This document shows, piece by piece, positions 1-5,317 of a stretch of DNA of 5,916 nucleotides. The stretch comes from Chloroflexi bacterium RBG_16_68_14 (GTDB lineage Bacteria > Chloroflexota > Dehalococcoidia > DSTF01 > RBG-16-68-14). The notes beneath the pieces are model-generated. The model saw only the letters and a list, made by a program, of their open reading frames with translations. It did not search any database and was not told the DNA's origin. Within the stretch, counting starts at the first letter, position 1. Every line of letters begins with the position of its first letter. Both the position numbers and the translations under genes were made by a program. Location: assembly GCA_001796995.1 (NCBI GenBank), contig MGOB01000026.1, positions 4,736-10,651 of the forward strand. The letters run 5' to 3'.

Positions 1-1343
1 GGCCGCTGCGCGGCGTCCTCTTCGTGGAGGGCATCGACGGCATCCACCAGCGCCGGCTTCAGGAAGCGGGCATTGATACCGGCGACCCCGAGCAGGGGAA
101 TGGTCAGCGCCAGCTTGGCGATGAGCACGCGGCCGTAGCTGGTCTCCCACAGCGCCTGGCGGGTGGGCAGCTGAACGAACCCGTTGAAGACGCCGGTCCC
201 AATGAGCAGCACCACGCTGACCACGGCCAGCCAGGAGAATCGGTCCAGCACGTTGGCCTGGTAGAGGAGGCGGCTCGGCTCCTCCAGCCGCCGTCGCGCC
301 CACCAGAAGGCCAGCGGTAGCTGGAGCAGGGCACCCAGCCAGGCGGCGGTGGCGACGAAGTGGACGAAGTCAGCGCCCACCGCCCAGAACGCGCCGCCGT
401 CGGCCGCCGCGTGGCTACCCAGCGAGTAGGTGATGAGCAGCCCCAGAGCGCCGACCAGCGCCGGGCCGAGGGCAAGCCACGCCTGCCGGCTCCTGCGATA
501 GGTCTCGCTAGCCAGCGCTGGCACGAAGAGCAGGAGCAGGGCGAGGGAGAGACCGATGCGCGAGAGCCAGAGATCGCCGTTGCGGGTCTCCAGCAGGATG
601 TCGCCCACCTCTCCCAGACCGCCCAGACGCCCGGCGAGCAGGACGAGCTGGCCCACCGTGGACAGGGCGATAACCACGGCCGAGGGCAACACCGTCGCGG
701 CGGCCACCGCCATCGCCGGCTCCTCCACCCGACCGATCTGCTCGCCCTCCAGGAACTGAGCGGCCGGGCGGGCGATAAGCAGGGCGAAGAGCAGGCCGCC
801 GGTCAGGGCGACCGCCGCCAGCAGCCCCAGCCAGCGCAGGGCGCTGTCCGCATGTTCGGGAAGGAAGCTGACCTGGCCGGCCAGGCCGCCGGGGATGAGC
901 GCCCGGCCCTGGGGCACGGTACCGTCCGGGTTGAGGACGATGAAGGTGAAGTAGCCGCTCCAGGTATGCCCATCCACCGTGGAGACGTTCTGGTAGGTCA
1001 CGGTGTAGATGCCCGGCCCCAGGTCCTGCGGCAGGGCGATGGCCGCGTAGAAGGAGTTGTCGGAGAAGATGGTCGAGCCGGTATGGACGGCGCTCCCCTG
1101 GGTGTCCAGCACCTCCAGCTTGGTAAGCGAGCGCTCCACCGGCTCGCTGTACCAGGTCTCGACCAGCTTTGGCGGTTCCGCTAGCTGCTGGCTCTGCACG
1201 GGCAGCGAGCGTTCCAGGACGGCGTGCGCCGCCGCCTGCTCCGGCCTCAGGAAGCCCACACCCAGCGCCAGTGCGACGGCGACCAGCCCCAGCGCGACGG
1301 CGACCAGCCCCAGGAACGGCCACCTTGACCGCACGCGACGCAT
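1..1343 (-). CDS. copD: CopC-CopD fusion copper transport protein (C-terminus cut by window edge)
   Basis: This protein probably binds copper outside the membrane and moves it inward, like YcnJ-type CopC-CopD fusions. The visible 447 residues start at the ATG at 1343 and continue past the left edge. Residues 8-31 form a hydrophobic signal segment, followed by QAAA-H at 37-40, so cleavage would expose His40 as the CopC N-terminal copper ligand. The CopC domain spans about 40-136 and ends with VDGHTWSGYFTF, where Asp124 and His126 match the other expected ligands. The CopD membrane part follows, with about seven hydrophobic helices (roughly 169-191, 212-236, 263-280, 290-308, 322-345, 370-390, 405-422). 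It carries CopD-like His311, DFVH (325-328) with His328, Trp335 and TSYGRVLIAK (401-410). Only 4 bases separate it from the upstream CopC gene and its own Shine-Dalgarno is weak, so it is probably translationally coupled. The family assignment is firm; the transport direction is inferred from the family. Confidence 0.93.
   Translation of the reverse strand, partial: MRRVRSRWPFLGLVAVALGLVAVALALGVGFLRPEQAAAHAVLERSLPVQSQQLAEPPKLVETWYSEPVERSLTKLEVLDTQGSAVHTGSTIFSDNSFYAAIALPQDLGPGIYTVTYQNVSTVDGHTWSGYFTFIVLNPDGTVPQGRALIPGGLAGQVSFLPEHADSALRWLGLLAAVALTGGLLFALLIARPAAQFLEGEQIGRVEEPAMAVAAATVLPSAVVIALSTVGQLVLLAGRLGGLGEVGDILLETRNGDLWLSRIGLSLALLLLFVPALASETYRRSRQAWLALGPALVGALGLLITYSLGSHAAADGGAFWAVGADFVHFVATAAWLGALLQLPLAFWWARRRLEEPSRLLYQANVLDRFSWLAVVSVVLLIGTGVFNGFVQLPTRQALWETSYGRVLIAKLALTIPLLGVAGINARFLKPALVDAVDALHEEDAAQR
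1270..1311 (-). repeat. 21-bp tandem duplication inside the signal segment of the CopC-CopD gene
   Basis: Two adjacent 21-bp units (1270-1290 and 1291-1311) differ at one base, T versus C in the third position. On the minus strand they encode the seven residues LGLVAVA twice in a row (residues 11-24 of the CopC-CopD protein), lengthening the hydrophobic core of its signal segment. The reading frame is kept. This looks like a recent in-frame duplication by replication slippage. Confidence 0.85.
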
Positions 1344-1347
1344 CGTC

Positions 1348-2016
1348 CTACGCGAGCGTCCGCCGCAGCCAGAGGGCGACAGCGCCCACGACGATCACGA
1401 GCACGACCGCTCCCGCAACCGCCCCACCGACGACGGCTGCGGTGGGGATGCCACCGTCGCCGTCCTCGCCCTCTGCGGGGCCGGTGGTCGGCGTGGGGGC
1501 TGCCCCGGCCTCGGTAGGTGTAGTCGCTGCCGGTTCCGTAGGCGTAGCGGCGGCAGCCGTCGGGCTGGCCTCGCCTTCCGGTCCCGCTAAGGCCGCACAC
1601 TCCGCCGCTTGCCCCGCGCTGGGCTCCACCCTCAGGTAGAAGCAGAAGGCGCCTTCGTCGGTATCGCCGTCCTCGTCGGAGGTGGTCATCCACCTGACGA
1701 TGTAGCGGCCGTCGGGCAGGCCCGGCGGCAGCGTAGCGGAGACGTGGGTGCGGTCGTTGTCGTCCACCTCGCCGTCCCCCTGGCTCACCTGTACGTCCTG
1801 CTCGTCGAAGACGCGCACGAAGTTAGCGCCCTGCTTCTTAAAGACGTCCTGGGTGAACCAGACGTCCACCCGCGCCGGCGGCTCGAGCAGCACAGCGCCC
1901 CGGGCCGGCTCGGAGCGCTCGTAGTCGGCGTGGGCGGAGACGTGCGCGGGGCCGACGAGCAGCCCCAGCCCTACCAGCGCCAGCAGCACAAGCCAACGAT
2001 GCATTGATGACATCAT
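1348..2016 (-). CDS. copC: CopC-domain protein with C-terminal membrane anchor
   Basis: This is a secreted or surface CopC-type copper-binding protein of 222 residues. The start is the ATG at 2016, because AAGGAG lies 7 bases upstream and a signal peptide follows at once (hydrophobic residues 8-24, likely cleavage VSA-HAD after residue 28). The longer frame back to 2094 has no such support. The CopC beta-sandwich covers about 29-130: His29 would be the N-terminal ligand, followed by EPPARVDVWFTQDV and a closing strand GAFCFYLRV. Where CopC normally has a DGH motif this protein has DGD (116-118), so one expected copper-binding His is missing. A Thr/Pro/Ala/Glu-rich linker (about 145-185) leads to a transmembrane helix (about 193-216) and a short WLRRTLA tail. 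Cys125 and Cys140 could pair. It lies between a lipoprotein gene and the CopC-CopD gene, all in one direction, so probably one operon. Confidence 0.88.
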   Translation of the reverse strand: MMSSMHRWLVLLALVGLGLLVGPAHVSAHADYERSEPARGAVLLEPPARVDVWFTQDVFKKQGANFVRVFDEQDVQVSQGDGEVDDNDRTHVSATLPPGLPDGRYIVRWMTTSDEDGDTDEGAFCFYLRVEPSAGQAAECAALAGPEGEASPTAAAATPTEPAATTPTEAGAAPTPTTGPAEGEDGDGGIPTAAVVGGAVAGAVVLVIVVGAVALWLRRTLA

Positions 2017-2023
2017 CTCTCCA

Positions 2024-2029
2024 CTCCTT
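2024..2029 (-). promoter_or_regulatory. Ribosome binding site of the CopC-domain gene
   Basis: AAGGAG on the minus strand lies 7 bases upstream of the ATG at 2016. It decides the start between several in-frame ATGs: two adjacent ones at 2016 and 2013, one at 2004 and one at 2094. Confidence 0.75.
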
Positions 2030-2030
2030 G

Positions 2031-2057
2031 GCGGGCCCGCGCCTCCCCAGAAGGCGC
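2031..2057 (-). other. GC-rich inverted repeats in the leader just upstream of the CopC-gene ribosome binding site
   Basis: A perfect 10-bp palindrome GCGGGCCCGC lies at 2031-2040. A 6-bp stem pairs 2039-2044 with 2052-2057 around a 7-base loop. The two share 2039-2040 and are mutually exclusive at that point. They sit just upstream of the Shine-Dalgarno at 2024-2029 in an 87-base spacer between the lipoprotein stop and the CopC start. They could form a leader structure that affects translation or transcript stability, but short GC-rich stems also arise by chance in such DNA. Confidence 0.3.
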
Positions 2058-2103
2058 CGTCTTGCTGCGTCTGATCTTCGTTCCCGGTGTCCATGCCGTC
2101 CGT

Positions 2104-2634
2104 CTAATTCGTCTCACCTAAGTGATCGCCCCTTTCGCCGATGTCTTCGAGCCCGATGCTCGCGGCGAGGAACTGCCAGCAGTCGCCGGTGAATCCGTGA
2201 TACATGTCGTGCGCCGCCTGCGCGGCGTCGCGGAGAGAACTCTGGTCTTCGCCTCGGAGGACATCGAAGAACGTCTGGAGCTTTTGCTGGAAGTCCTGTG
2301 CGGCAGCGTCCAACTCGTCCGGCCACTCGGTGACGGCCACCGCGCGCAGGGCGGTGCGGACGGGGCCGCTGGTGCCGGCCGGGGCCTCACGTGTCTCAAG
2401 GATAGTGGTGTAGAGCTCGTGGAACCCCACATCGTCCAGCAGGTTCAGGGTAGCCACCATGTTCGCATACATCGTCTGCTCATGGATGGCGGCGACCTCC
2501 TCAGCCAGGGATGTCCGCTCCTGCTCAAGCTTCGTAACTCGGTCCTCGAGGCCGCCGTTATCGCTGGTGCAGGCGGCAGCGATGCCGCCCACCAGAAGAA
2601 CGGCGCCGAGGACGATCAGCACACGTCTCTTCAC
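2104..2634 (-). CDS. Putative lipoprotein with N-terminal coiled coil, unknown family
   Basis: The 176-residue protein starts at a GTG (2634) preceded by AGGAGG with 5 bases of spacing, which fixes the start. Residues 1-21 are a basic then hydrophobic signal peptide ending GIAAAC; Cys22 fits a lipobox, so the mature protein is probably lipid-anchored on the outer face of the membrane. Residues 28-53 form a short charged coiled coil (LEDRVTKLEQERTSLAEEV) of the kind often seen directly after a lipid anchor. The rest appears helical, with LNLLDDVGFHELYTTI (64-79), WPDELDAAAQDFQQKLQTFF (104-123) and AAHDMYHGFTGDCWQFLA (140-157). His72, His142, His146 and Cys152 are possible metal ligands. I do not recognise the family. 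Its place just upstream of two CopC-domain genes suggests a copper-related or envelope role. That is context only. Confidence 0.8.
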   Translation of the reverse strand: MKRRVLIVLGAVLLVGGIAAACTSDNGGLEDRVTKLEQERTSLAEEVAAIHEQTMYANMVATLNLLDDVGFHELYTTILETREAPAGTSGPVRTALRAVAVTEWPDELDAAAQDFQQKLQTFFDVLRGEDQSSLRDAAQAAHDMYHGFTGDCWQFLAASIGLEDIGERGDHLGETN

Positions 2635-2639
2635 GTGAT

Positions 2640-2645
2640 CCTCCT
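2640..2645 (-). promoter_or_regulatory. Ribosome binding site deciding the GTG start of the lipoprotein gene
   Basis: A perfect AGGAGG on the minus strand is followed after 5 bases by GTG at 2634. The lipoprotein signal peptide begins directly from this GTG, so signal and protein agree on the start. Confidence 0.75.
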
Positions 2646-2694
2646 CTCGTTCAGTGATAGCGTTCTAAGACTCTGATCTCAGGGGATCCGCGCC

Positions 2695-3075
2695 TTACAG
2701 ACGGGGCGGCTCTGCGGGAGGAGAAACGATGAACTCTTCCGGGGTAGTAACGCGGTCTTCCAGGAGGACGGTGGGGAAGTCCGGCTCGGACAGCTCGATG
2801 AGGGCGGGGAAGATCTGCGCGCCGGCCGGCGCCGGCTGCTCGGAGCAGGTGGACGCTCCGACGTGGCAGTGGGCGGAGTGATCGCCCTCCCGCAGACGCT
2901 CGGCGAGGTGCTCCGGCGAGATCGCACCGCCTGCGCCGGGGTTCAGGAACTCACCCCAGTGGTCCACGTAGAGGAGAGACGGCAGGAAGGCCAGCAACAG
3001 GACCAGTGGCCCGACCCGCAGGAGCCGGCACCATCTCCGGCGAAGGCGAAACGATCGAGACATGACCTTACGCAT
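2695..3075 (-). CDS. Small membrane-anchored protein with His/Cys cluster, unknown family
   Basis: This is a hypothetical protein of about 126 residues. The N-terminus is strongly basic (MRKVMSRSFRLRRRW), followed by one hydrophobic helix at about 21-37, giving a single-pass anchor or uncleaved signal with the C-terminal part outside. The exported part contains EGDHSAHCHVGASTCSEQP (63-81) with His66, His69, Cys70, His71 and Cys77, a compact set of potential metal ligands. It is not a CXXCH haem site. The tail is Pro-rich (SPPAEPPRL). The start is uncertain: ATG at 3075 is used here, ATG at 3063 would give 122 residues, and neither has a good Shine-Dalgarno. A TATAAT overlapping the 3075 ATG would favour 3063 if it is a promoter. 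An upstream extension to 3201 is unlikely because it would bury the signal segment. It ends 60 bases before the lipoprotein gene, at the head of the copper cluster. No family is recognised, so a copper role is inference. Confidence 0.68.
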   Translation of the reverse strand: MRKVMSRSFRLRRRWCRLLRVGPLVLLLAFLPSLLYVDHWGEFLNPGAGGAISPEHLAERLREGDHSAHCHVGASTCSEQPAPAGAQIFPALIELSEPDFPTVLLEDRVTTPEEFIVSPPAEPPRL

Positions 3076-3079
3076 TATA
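3074..3079 (-). promoter_or_regulatory. Candidate -10 box of the minus-strand (copper) cluster
   Basis: A perfect TATAAT reads on the minus strand at 3079-3074. A weak -35-like TTGCTG lies 19 bases further upstream. Transcription would start near 3067, only a few bases before the ATG at 3063, implying an almost leaderless transcript. It also overlaps the alternative ATG at 3075, so promoter and start choice are mutually dependent. A single hexamer in an otherwise GC-rich region is suggestive but not proof. Confidence 0.35.
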
Positions 3080-3174
3080 TCCCACAGCCCTCGGACGCCA
3101 GCAATGGGAAAGAGCCCGCGCTGAAGACGACCCCACCGTGGCCCGTTCGATCCCGTTGCTACCCTCCTTCTCAA

Positions 3175-3221
3175 TCTCAACGCGGCTACCTCCGAGCCCA
3201 TTTTAGAGCGCTCTCAACGCG
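3175..3221. repeat. Direct repeat pair TCTCAACGCG with an intervening palindrome
   Basis: The 10-bp sequence TCTCAACGCG occurs exactly at 3175-3184 and 3212-3221. The palindrome AGAGCGCTCT (3205-3214) overlaps the start of the second copy. The pair lies upstream of the plus-strand promoter and between the two divergent clusters, a usual place for repressor or activator binding sites. No matching regulator is visible. Confidence 0.4.
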
Positions 3222-3254
3222 CCCACACTCTACGGAACTACAGTCTACGGACAG

Positions 3255-3263
3255 TGCTATAAT
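3255..3263 (+). promoter_or_regulatory. Extended -10 promoter element of the plus-strand operon
   Basis: TGCTATAAT at 3255-3263 is a perfect extended -10 element (TGN plus TATAAT). No good TTGACA-like -35 lies 16-18 bases upstream; the sequence there is near GGAACTA. Extended -10 promoters can work without one. Transcription would start near 3270, leaving a 5' leader of about 34 bases before the ATG at 3304, which contains the AGGAGG ribosome binding site. Confidence 0.6.
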
Positions 3264-3290
3264 CAGCGAGCCAGCACCCGCGCGCGTAGC

Positions 3291-3296
3291 AGGAGG
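3291..3296 (+). promoter_or_regulatory. Ribosome binding site of the DUF7065/DUF7064-type gene
   Basis: A perfect AGGAGG lies 7 bases upstream of the ATG at 3304. It selects this ATG over the much longer open frame that extends back to 2863 across the divergent promoter region and the opposite-strand gene. Confidence 0.85.
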
Positions 3297-3303
3297 AACG
3301 CCC

Positions 3304-4275
3304 ATGGTCTCCGTCTATGGCGACATCCAGGCGAAGGACGACTATACCCATCCCCTGGGCCCAGAGGAGAACTTCAACGAGAGCATGTACTTCAACTTCT
3401 TCGACCAGGGTGCCGGCTCCGGCGGCTTCCTGCGCATCGGCAACCGGGCCAACGAGGGCTACGCGGAGGTCACCCTCTGCCTCTACCTGCCCGGCGGCGA
3501 GGTGCTCTTCAGCTACCTGCGCCCCCGGATCGAGAGCAACGACGCCATGGACGCCGGCGGCATGCGCTTCGAGGTGCTGGAGCCGCTGGCGAAGCACCGC
3601 ACGACATACGACGGCGGCGCGCTGTTCTTGACTGACCCGACACAGATGGCCGACCCCGGCCAAGCGTTCCGGGAGAACCCCCACAAGCGCGTCAATGTCG
3701 ATCTCATCCATGAGGCCGTCGGGCCGGTCTACGGAACCACCGGCGCCGGGCAGCCCGGTGAGGACCCGGAGCGCAGCTTCGCCCGCGCCCACTACGAGCA
3801 GCACATGCGCGCCCGCGGCACCCTCACCGTCGATGGGCAGACCACGGAGATCGACGGCACGGGGCTGCGCGACCACTCCTGGGGCCCTCGCTACTGGCAG
3901 GCCATCCACTCCTACCGCTGGCTCACCTGCACCTTCGGGCCGGACTTCGGCATCATGGTCTCGGAGGTCACGCGCCAGCCAGGCGACCGCACCCAAACCG
4001 GCGTCGTCGTCCGGGGCGAAAGCCTGGAGCGCATCCGGACCGTGGAGATCGATACCGAGTTCATGCCGGGCACGCGCCACCACCAGCGCCTGACCGCCAA
4101 CCTGGGCCTGGAGAGCGGCGAGCGCCTGGTACTGGAAGGGGTAGTGAAGGGCTTCATCCCGCTGCGCAACCGCAGGGCTGGCATGGTCACTCACATCGGC
4201 GAGGGGATGACCGAATACCGCTGCGGAGACCGGGTGGCCCTGGGCATCTCCGAGTACCTGGACCAGATCGAGTAG
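3304..4275 (+). CDS. DUF7065/DUF7064-type protein (AttH/CrtC lipocalin-like)
   Basis: This is a cytoplasmic protein of 323 residues with no signal peptide or membrane helix. The sequence resembles the DUF7065 (N-terminal) and DUF7064 (C-terminal) pair, beta-rich domains similar to the AttH/CrtC hydratase-like group. The N-terminal half (about 10-160) contains ENFNESMYFNFFD (22-34) and repeated beta strands. The C-terminal half carries the hallmark GLRDHSWGPRYWQ (187-199) with Arg189, Asp190, His191, Trp193 and Arg196, then a closing GISEYLDQ (314-321). Asp190/His191 are reasonable candidates for an active or ligand site, though this is not proven for the family. The start at 3304 is set by AGGAGG. 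It is the first gene of an operon with a phosphotransferase and a DUF6285 gene, so it likely binds or modifies the same lipid or acyl-type substrate. The biochemical function is unknown. Confidence 0.88.
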   Translation: MVSVYGDIQAKDDYTHPLGPEENFNESMYFNFFDQGAGSGGFLRIGNRANEGYAEVTLCLYLPGGEVLFSYLRPRIESNDAMDAGGMRFEVLEPLAKHRTTYDGGALFLTDPTQMADPGQAFRENPHKRVNVDLIHEAVGPVYGTTGAGQPGEDPERSFARAHYEQHMRARGTLTVDGQTTEIDGTGLRDHSWGPRYWQAIHSYRWLTCTFGPDFGIMVSEVTRQPGDRTQTGVVVRGESLERIRTVEIDTEFMPGTRHHQRLTANLGLESGERLVLEGVVKGFIPLRNRRAGMVTHIGEGMTEYRCGDRVALGISEYLDQIE

Positions 4276-4276
4276 C

Positions 4277-5317
4277 TTGGACCCCCAGCAGCTCAGCGAA
4301 CGGCTGACGGAGTTCCTCCAGCGGTTGCACAACGCCCGCTCCGTCCAGATCGAGGGGTTGCGCCTCCTCACCGGCGGCGCCTCCCGCCAGACCTGGTCCT
4401 TCGACGCCGTCATCGAGGACGCGGACGGGCAACGGCGCACCCTGCCCTTGGTCCTCCGGAGCGATCCCCGTCCCAGCCCAGGCCTCATGACCCGCGAGGT
4501 AGAGTACCGGCTCCTCAAGGCGGCGGGCGAGGAGGGCGTCCCCGTGCCCAAGGTACACGCCATGGGCGACGACTCGTTGGGGATGCCCTTCTTCCTCATG
4601 GAGCGGGTGGAGGGCGAGACCATCCCCCGCCGCCTGCTGCGCGACGACATCTACGCGGAGGCGCGCGCATCGATGGCGGCGCAGCTGGGCGCCATCCTCG
4701 CCAAGATCCATCGCGTGCCCGTCGAGAGGCACGGGCTGGACGTCCTGCCCGCGCCGCCACCCGATCGCGCTCCGGCGGAAGCGGAGCTGGACCGCTACGA
4801 GCAGACCTACCGCGCCATCACGCCGGAGCCGCACCCCGCCTTCGAGCTCGCCTTCCGCTGGCTCCGCCAGCGGCTGCCGGAGTCGTCCCGGCGCACCCTG
4901 GTCCACGGCGACTACCGCATCGGCAACGTCATCTTCGGGCCGGAGGGCGCGCGGGCCATCCTGGACTGGGAGCTGGCCCACATCGGCCACCCGATGGAGG
5001 ACCTGGGCTGGGTCTGCGTCCGCTCCTGGCGCTTCGGCAACGACGACCTGCCGGTGGGAGGCGTCGGCACTCGCGAGGAGTTCTGGCGCGCCTACGAGGC
5101 GGCCGGCGGCGCCCCCGTCGACCCCGACCGCGTCCGCTTCTGGGAGGCCTTCGGCAACCTGCGCTGGGGGATCATCTGCATCGGCCAGGCCAAGGCCTAC
5201 CTGGACGGCCTGGGCCGCGGCACGATGCCCCCGGGCGCTCAGATGGAGCTTGGCAGCATCGGACGCCGCATCGCCGAGACCGAGTGGGAGCTGCTCAAGC
5301 TGATGGAGAAAGGCTGA
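4277..5317 (+). CDS. Phosphotransferase family protein (APH/ACAD10-kinase-like)
   Basis: This is a protein-kinase-fold small-molecule kinase of 346 residues, of the aminoglycoside-phosphotransferase/ACAD10 type. The nucleotide-binding loop is LTGGASRQTW (31-40). The strand LVLRSDP (58-64) has Arg where classical kinases have Lys, which I believe is usual in this subfamily. TREVEYRLL (72-80) supplies the helix-C Glu, and FFLMERVEGETI (105-116) is the hinge. The catalytic loop LVHGDYRIGNV (208-218) carries His210, Asp212 and Asn217, and AILDWELAHIGHP (227-239) provides the metal-binding Asp230. All catalytic residues are intact. The start is a TTG one base after the upstream stop; it fits the expected N-terminus, and coupling explains the weak Shine-Dalgarno. 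Relatives are usually annotated with aminoglycoside kinases, but their neighbours and the ACAD10/11 kinase domains point to hydroxyacyl-CoA or lipid-like substrates. Antibiotic resistance is unlikely. Confidence 0.93.
   Translation: MDPQQLSERLTEFLQRLHNARSVQIEGLRLLTGGASRQTWSFDAVIEDADGQRRTLPLVLRSDPRPSPGLMTREVEYRLLKAAGEEGVPVPKVHAMGDDSLGMPFFLMERVEGETIPRRLLRDDIYAEARASMAAQLGAILAKIHRVPVERHGLDVLPAPPPDRAPAEAELDRYEQTYRAITPEPHPAFELAFRWLRQRLPESSRRTLVHGDYRIGNVIFGPEGARAILDWELAHIGHPMEDLGWVCVRSWRFGNDDLPVGGVGTREEFWRAYEAAGGAPVDPDRVRFWEAFGNLRWGIICIGQAKAYLDGLGRGTMPPGAQMELGSIGRRIAETEWELLKLMEKG

Larger units (their letters stand above)
3076..3303. other. Divergent intergenic regulatory region
   Basis: About 228 bases separate the two oppositely oriented clusters, with no convincing gene inside. 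The region holds candidate promoters at both ends. It has a 10-bp exact direct repeat TCTCAACGCG at 3175-3184 and 3212-3221 (starts 37 bases apart), an extra TCTCAA at 3169-3174, a perfect palindrome AGAGCGCTCT at 3205-3214, and TCTACGGA twice at 3229-3236 and 3244-3251 just upstream of the plus-strand -10 box. These are plausible operator elements. No regulator gene is present in the window. Confidence 0.55.

Noticed and set aside
360..1184. Plus-strand open frame of 274 codons in the left region
   Set aside because: It is antisense to the CopC-CopD fusion, whose minus-strand frame gives clear CopC and CopD motifs and membrane helices.
508..1323. Closed minus-strand frame of 271 codons in the same region
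   Set aside because: It is out of frame with the real CopC-CopD protein. Its Arg/Gly/Pro-rich translation lacks membrane segments. The true frame runs off the window edge.
2122..2676. Plus-strand open frame of 184 codons opposite the lipoprotein gene
   Set aside because: The minus strand has a perfect ribosome binding site, signal peptide and lipobox; the plus frame has none of these.
3139..3160. GTTCGATCCC resembling a tRNA T-loop
   Set aside because: The flanking bases do not form the 5-bp T-stem, and no acceptor or anticodon stem could be found around it.
2863..3303. Upstream extension of the DUF7065/DUF7064-type frame back to 2863
   Set aside because: It would cross the divergent promoter region and the opposite-strand small gene. 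AGGAGG and the family-like N-terminus place the start at 3304.
3238..4650. Long minus-strand open frame (470 codons) across the DUF7065/DUF7064-type gene and the kinase start
   Set aside because: It is antisense to two genes with clear family motifs, spans their junction and has a protein composition typical of GC-rich shadow frames. No recognisable domain is present.
4277..5317. Aminoglycoside resistance gene
   Set aside because: The kinase fold is shared, but its sequence style and the DUF7064-type and DUF6285 neighbours fit the ACAD10-like metabolic subfamily. There is no mobile-element context.
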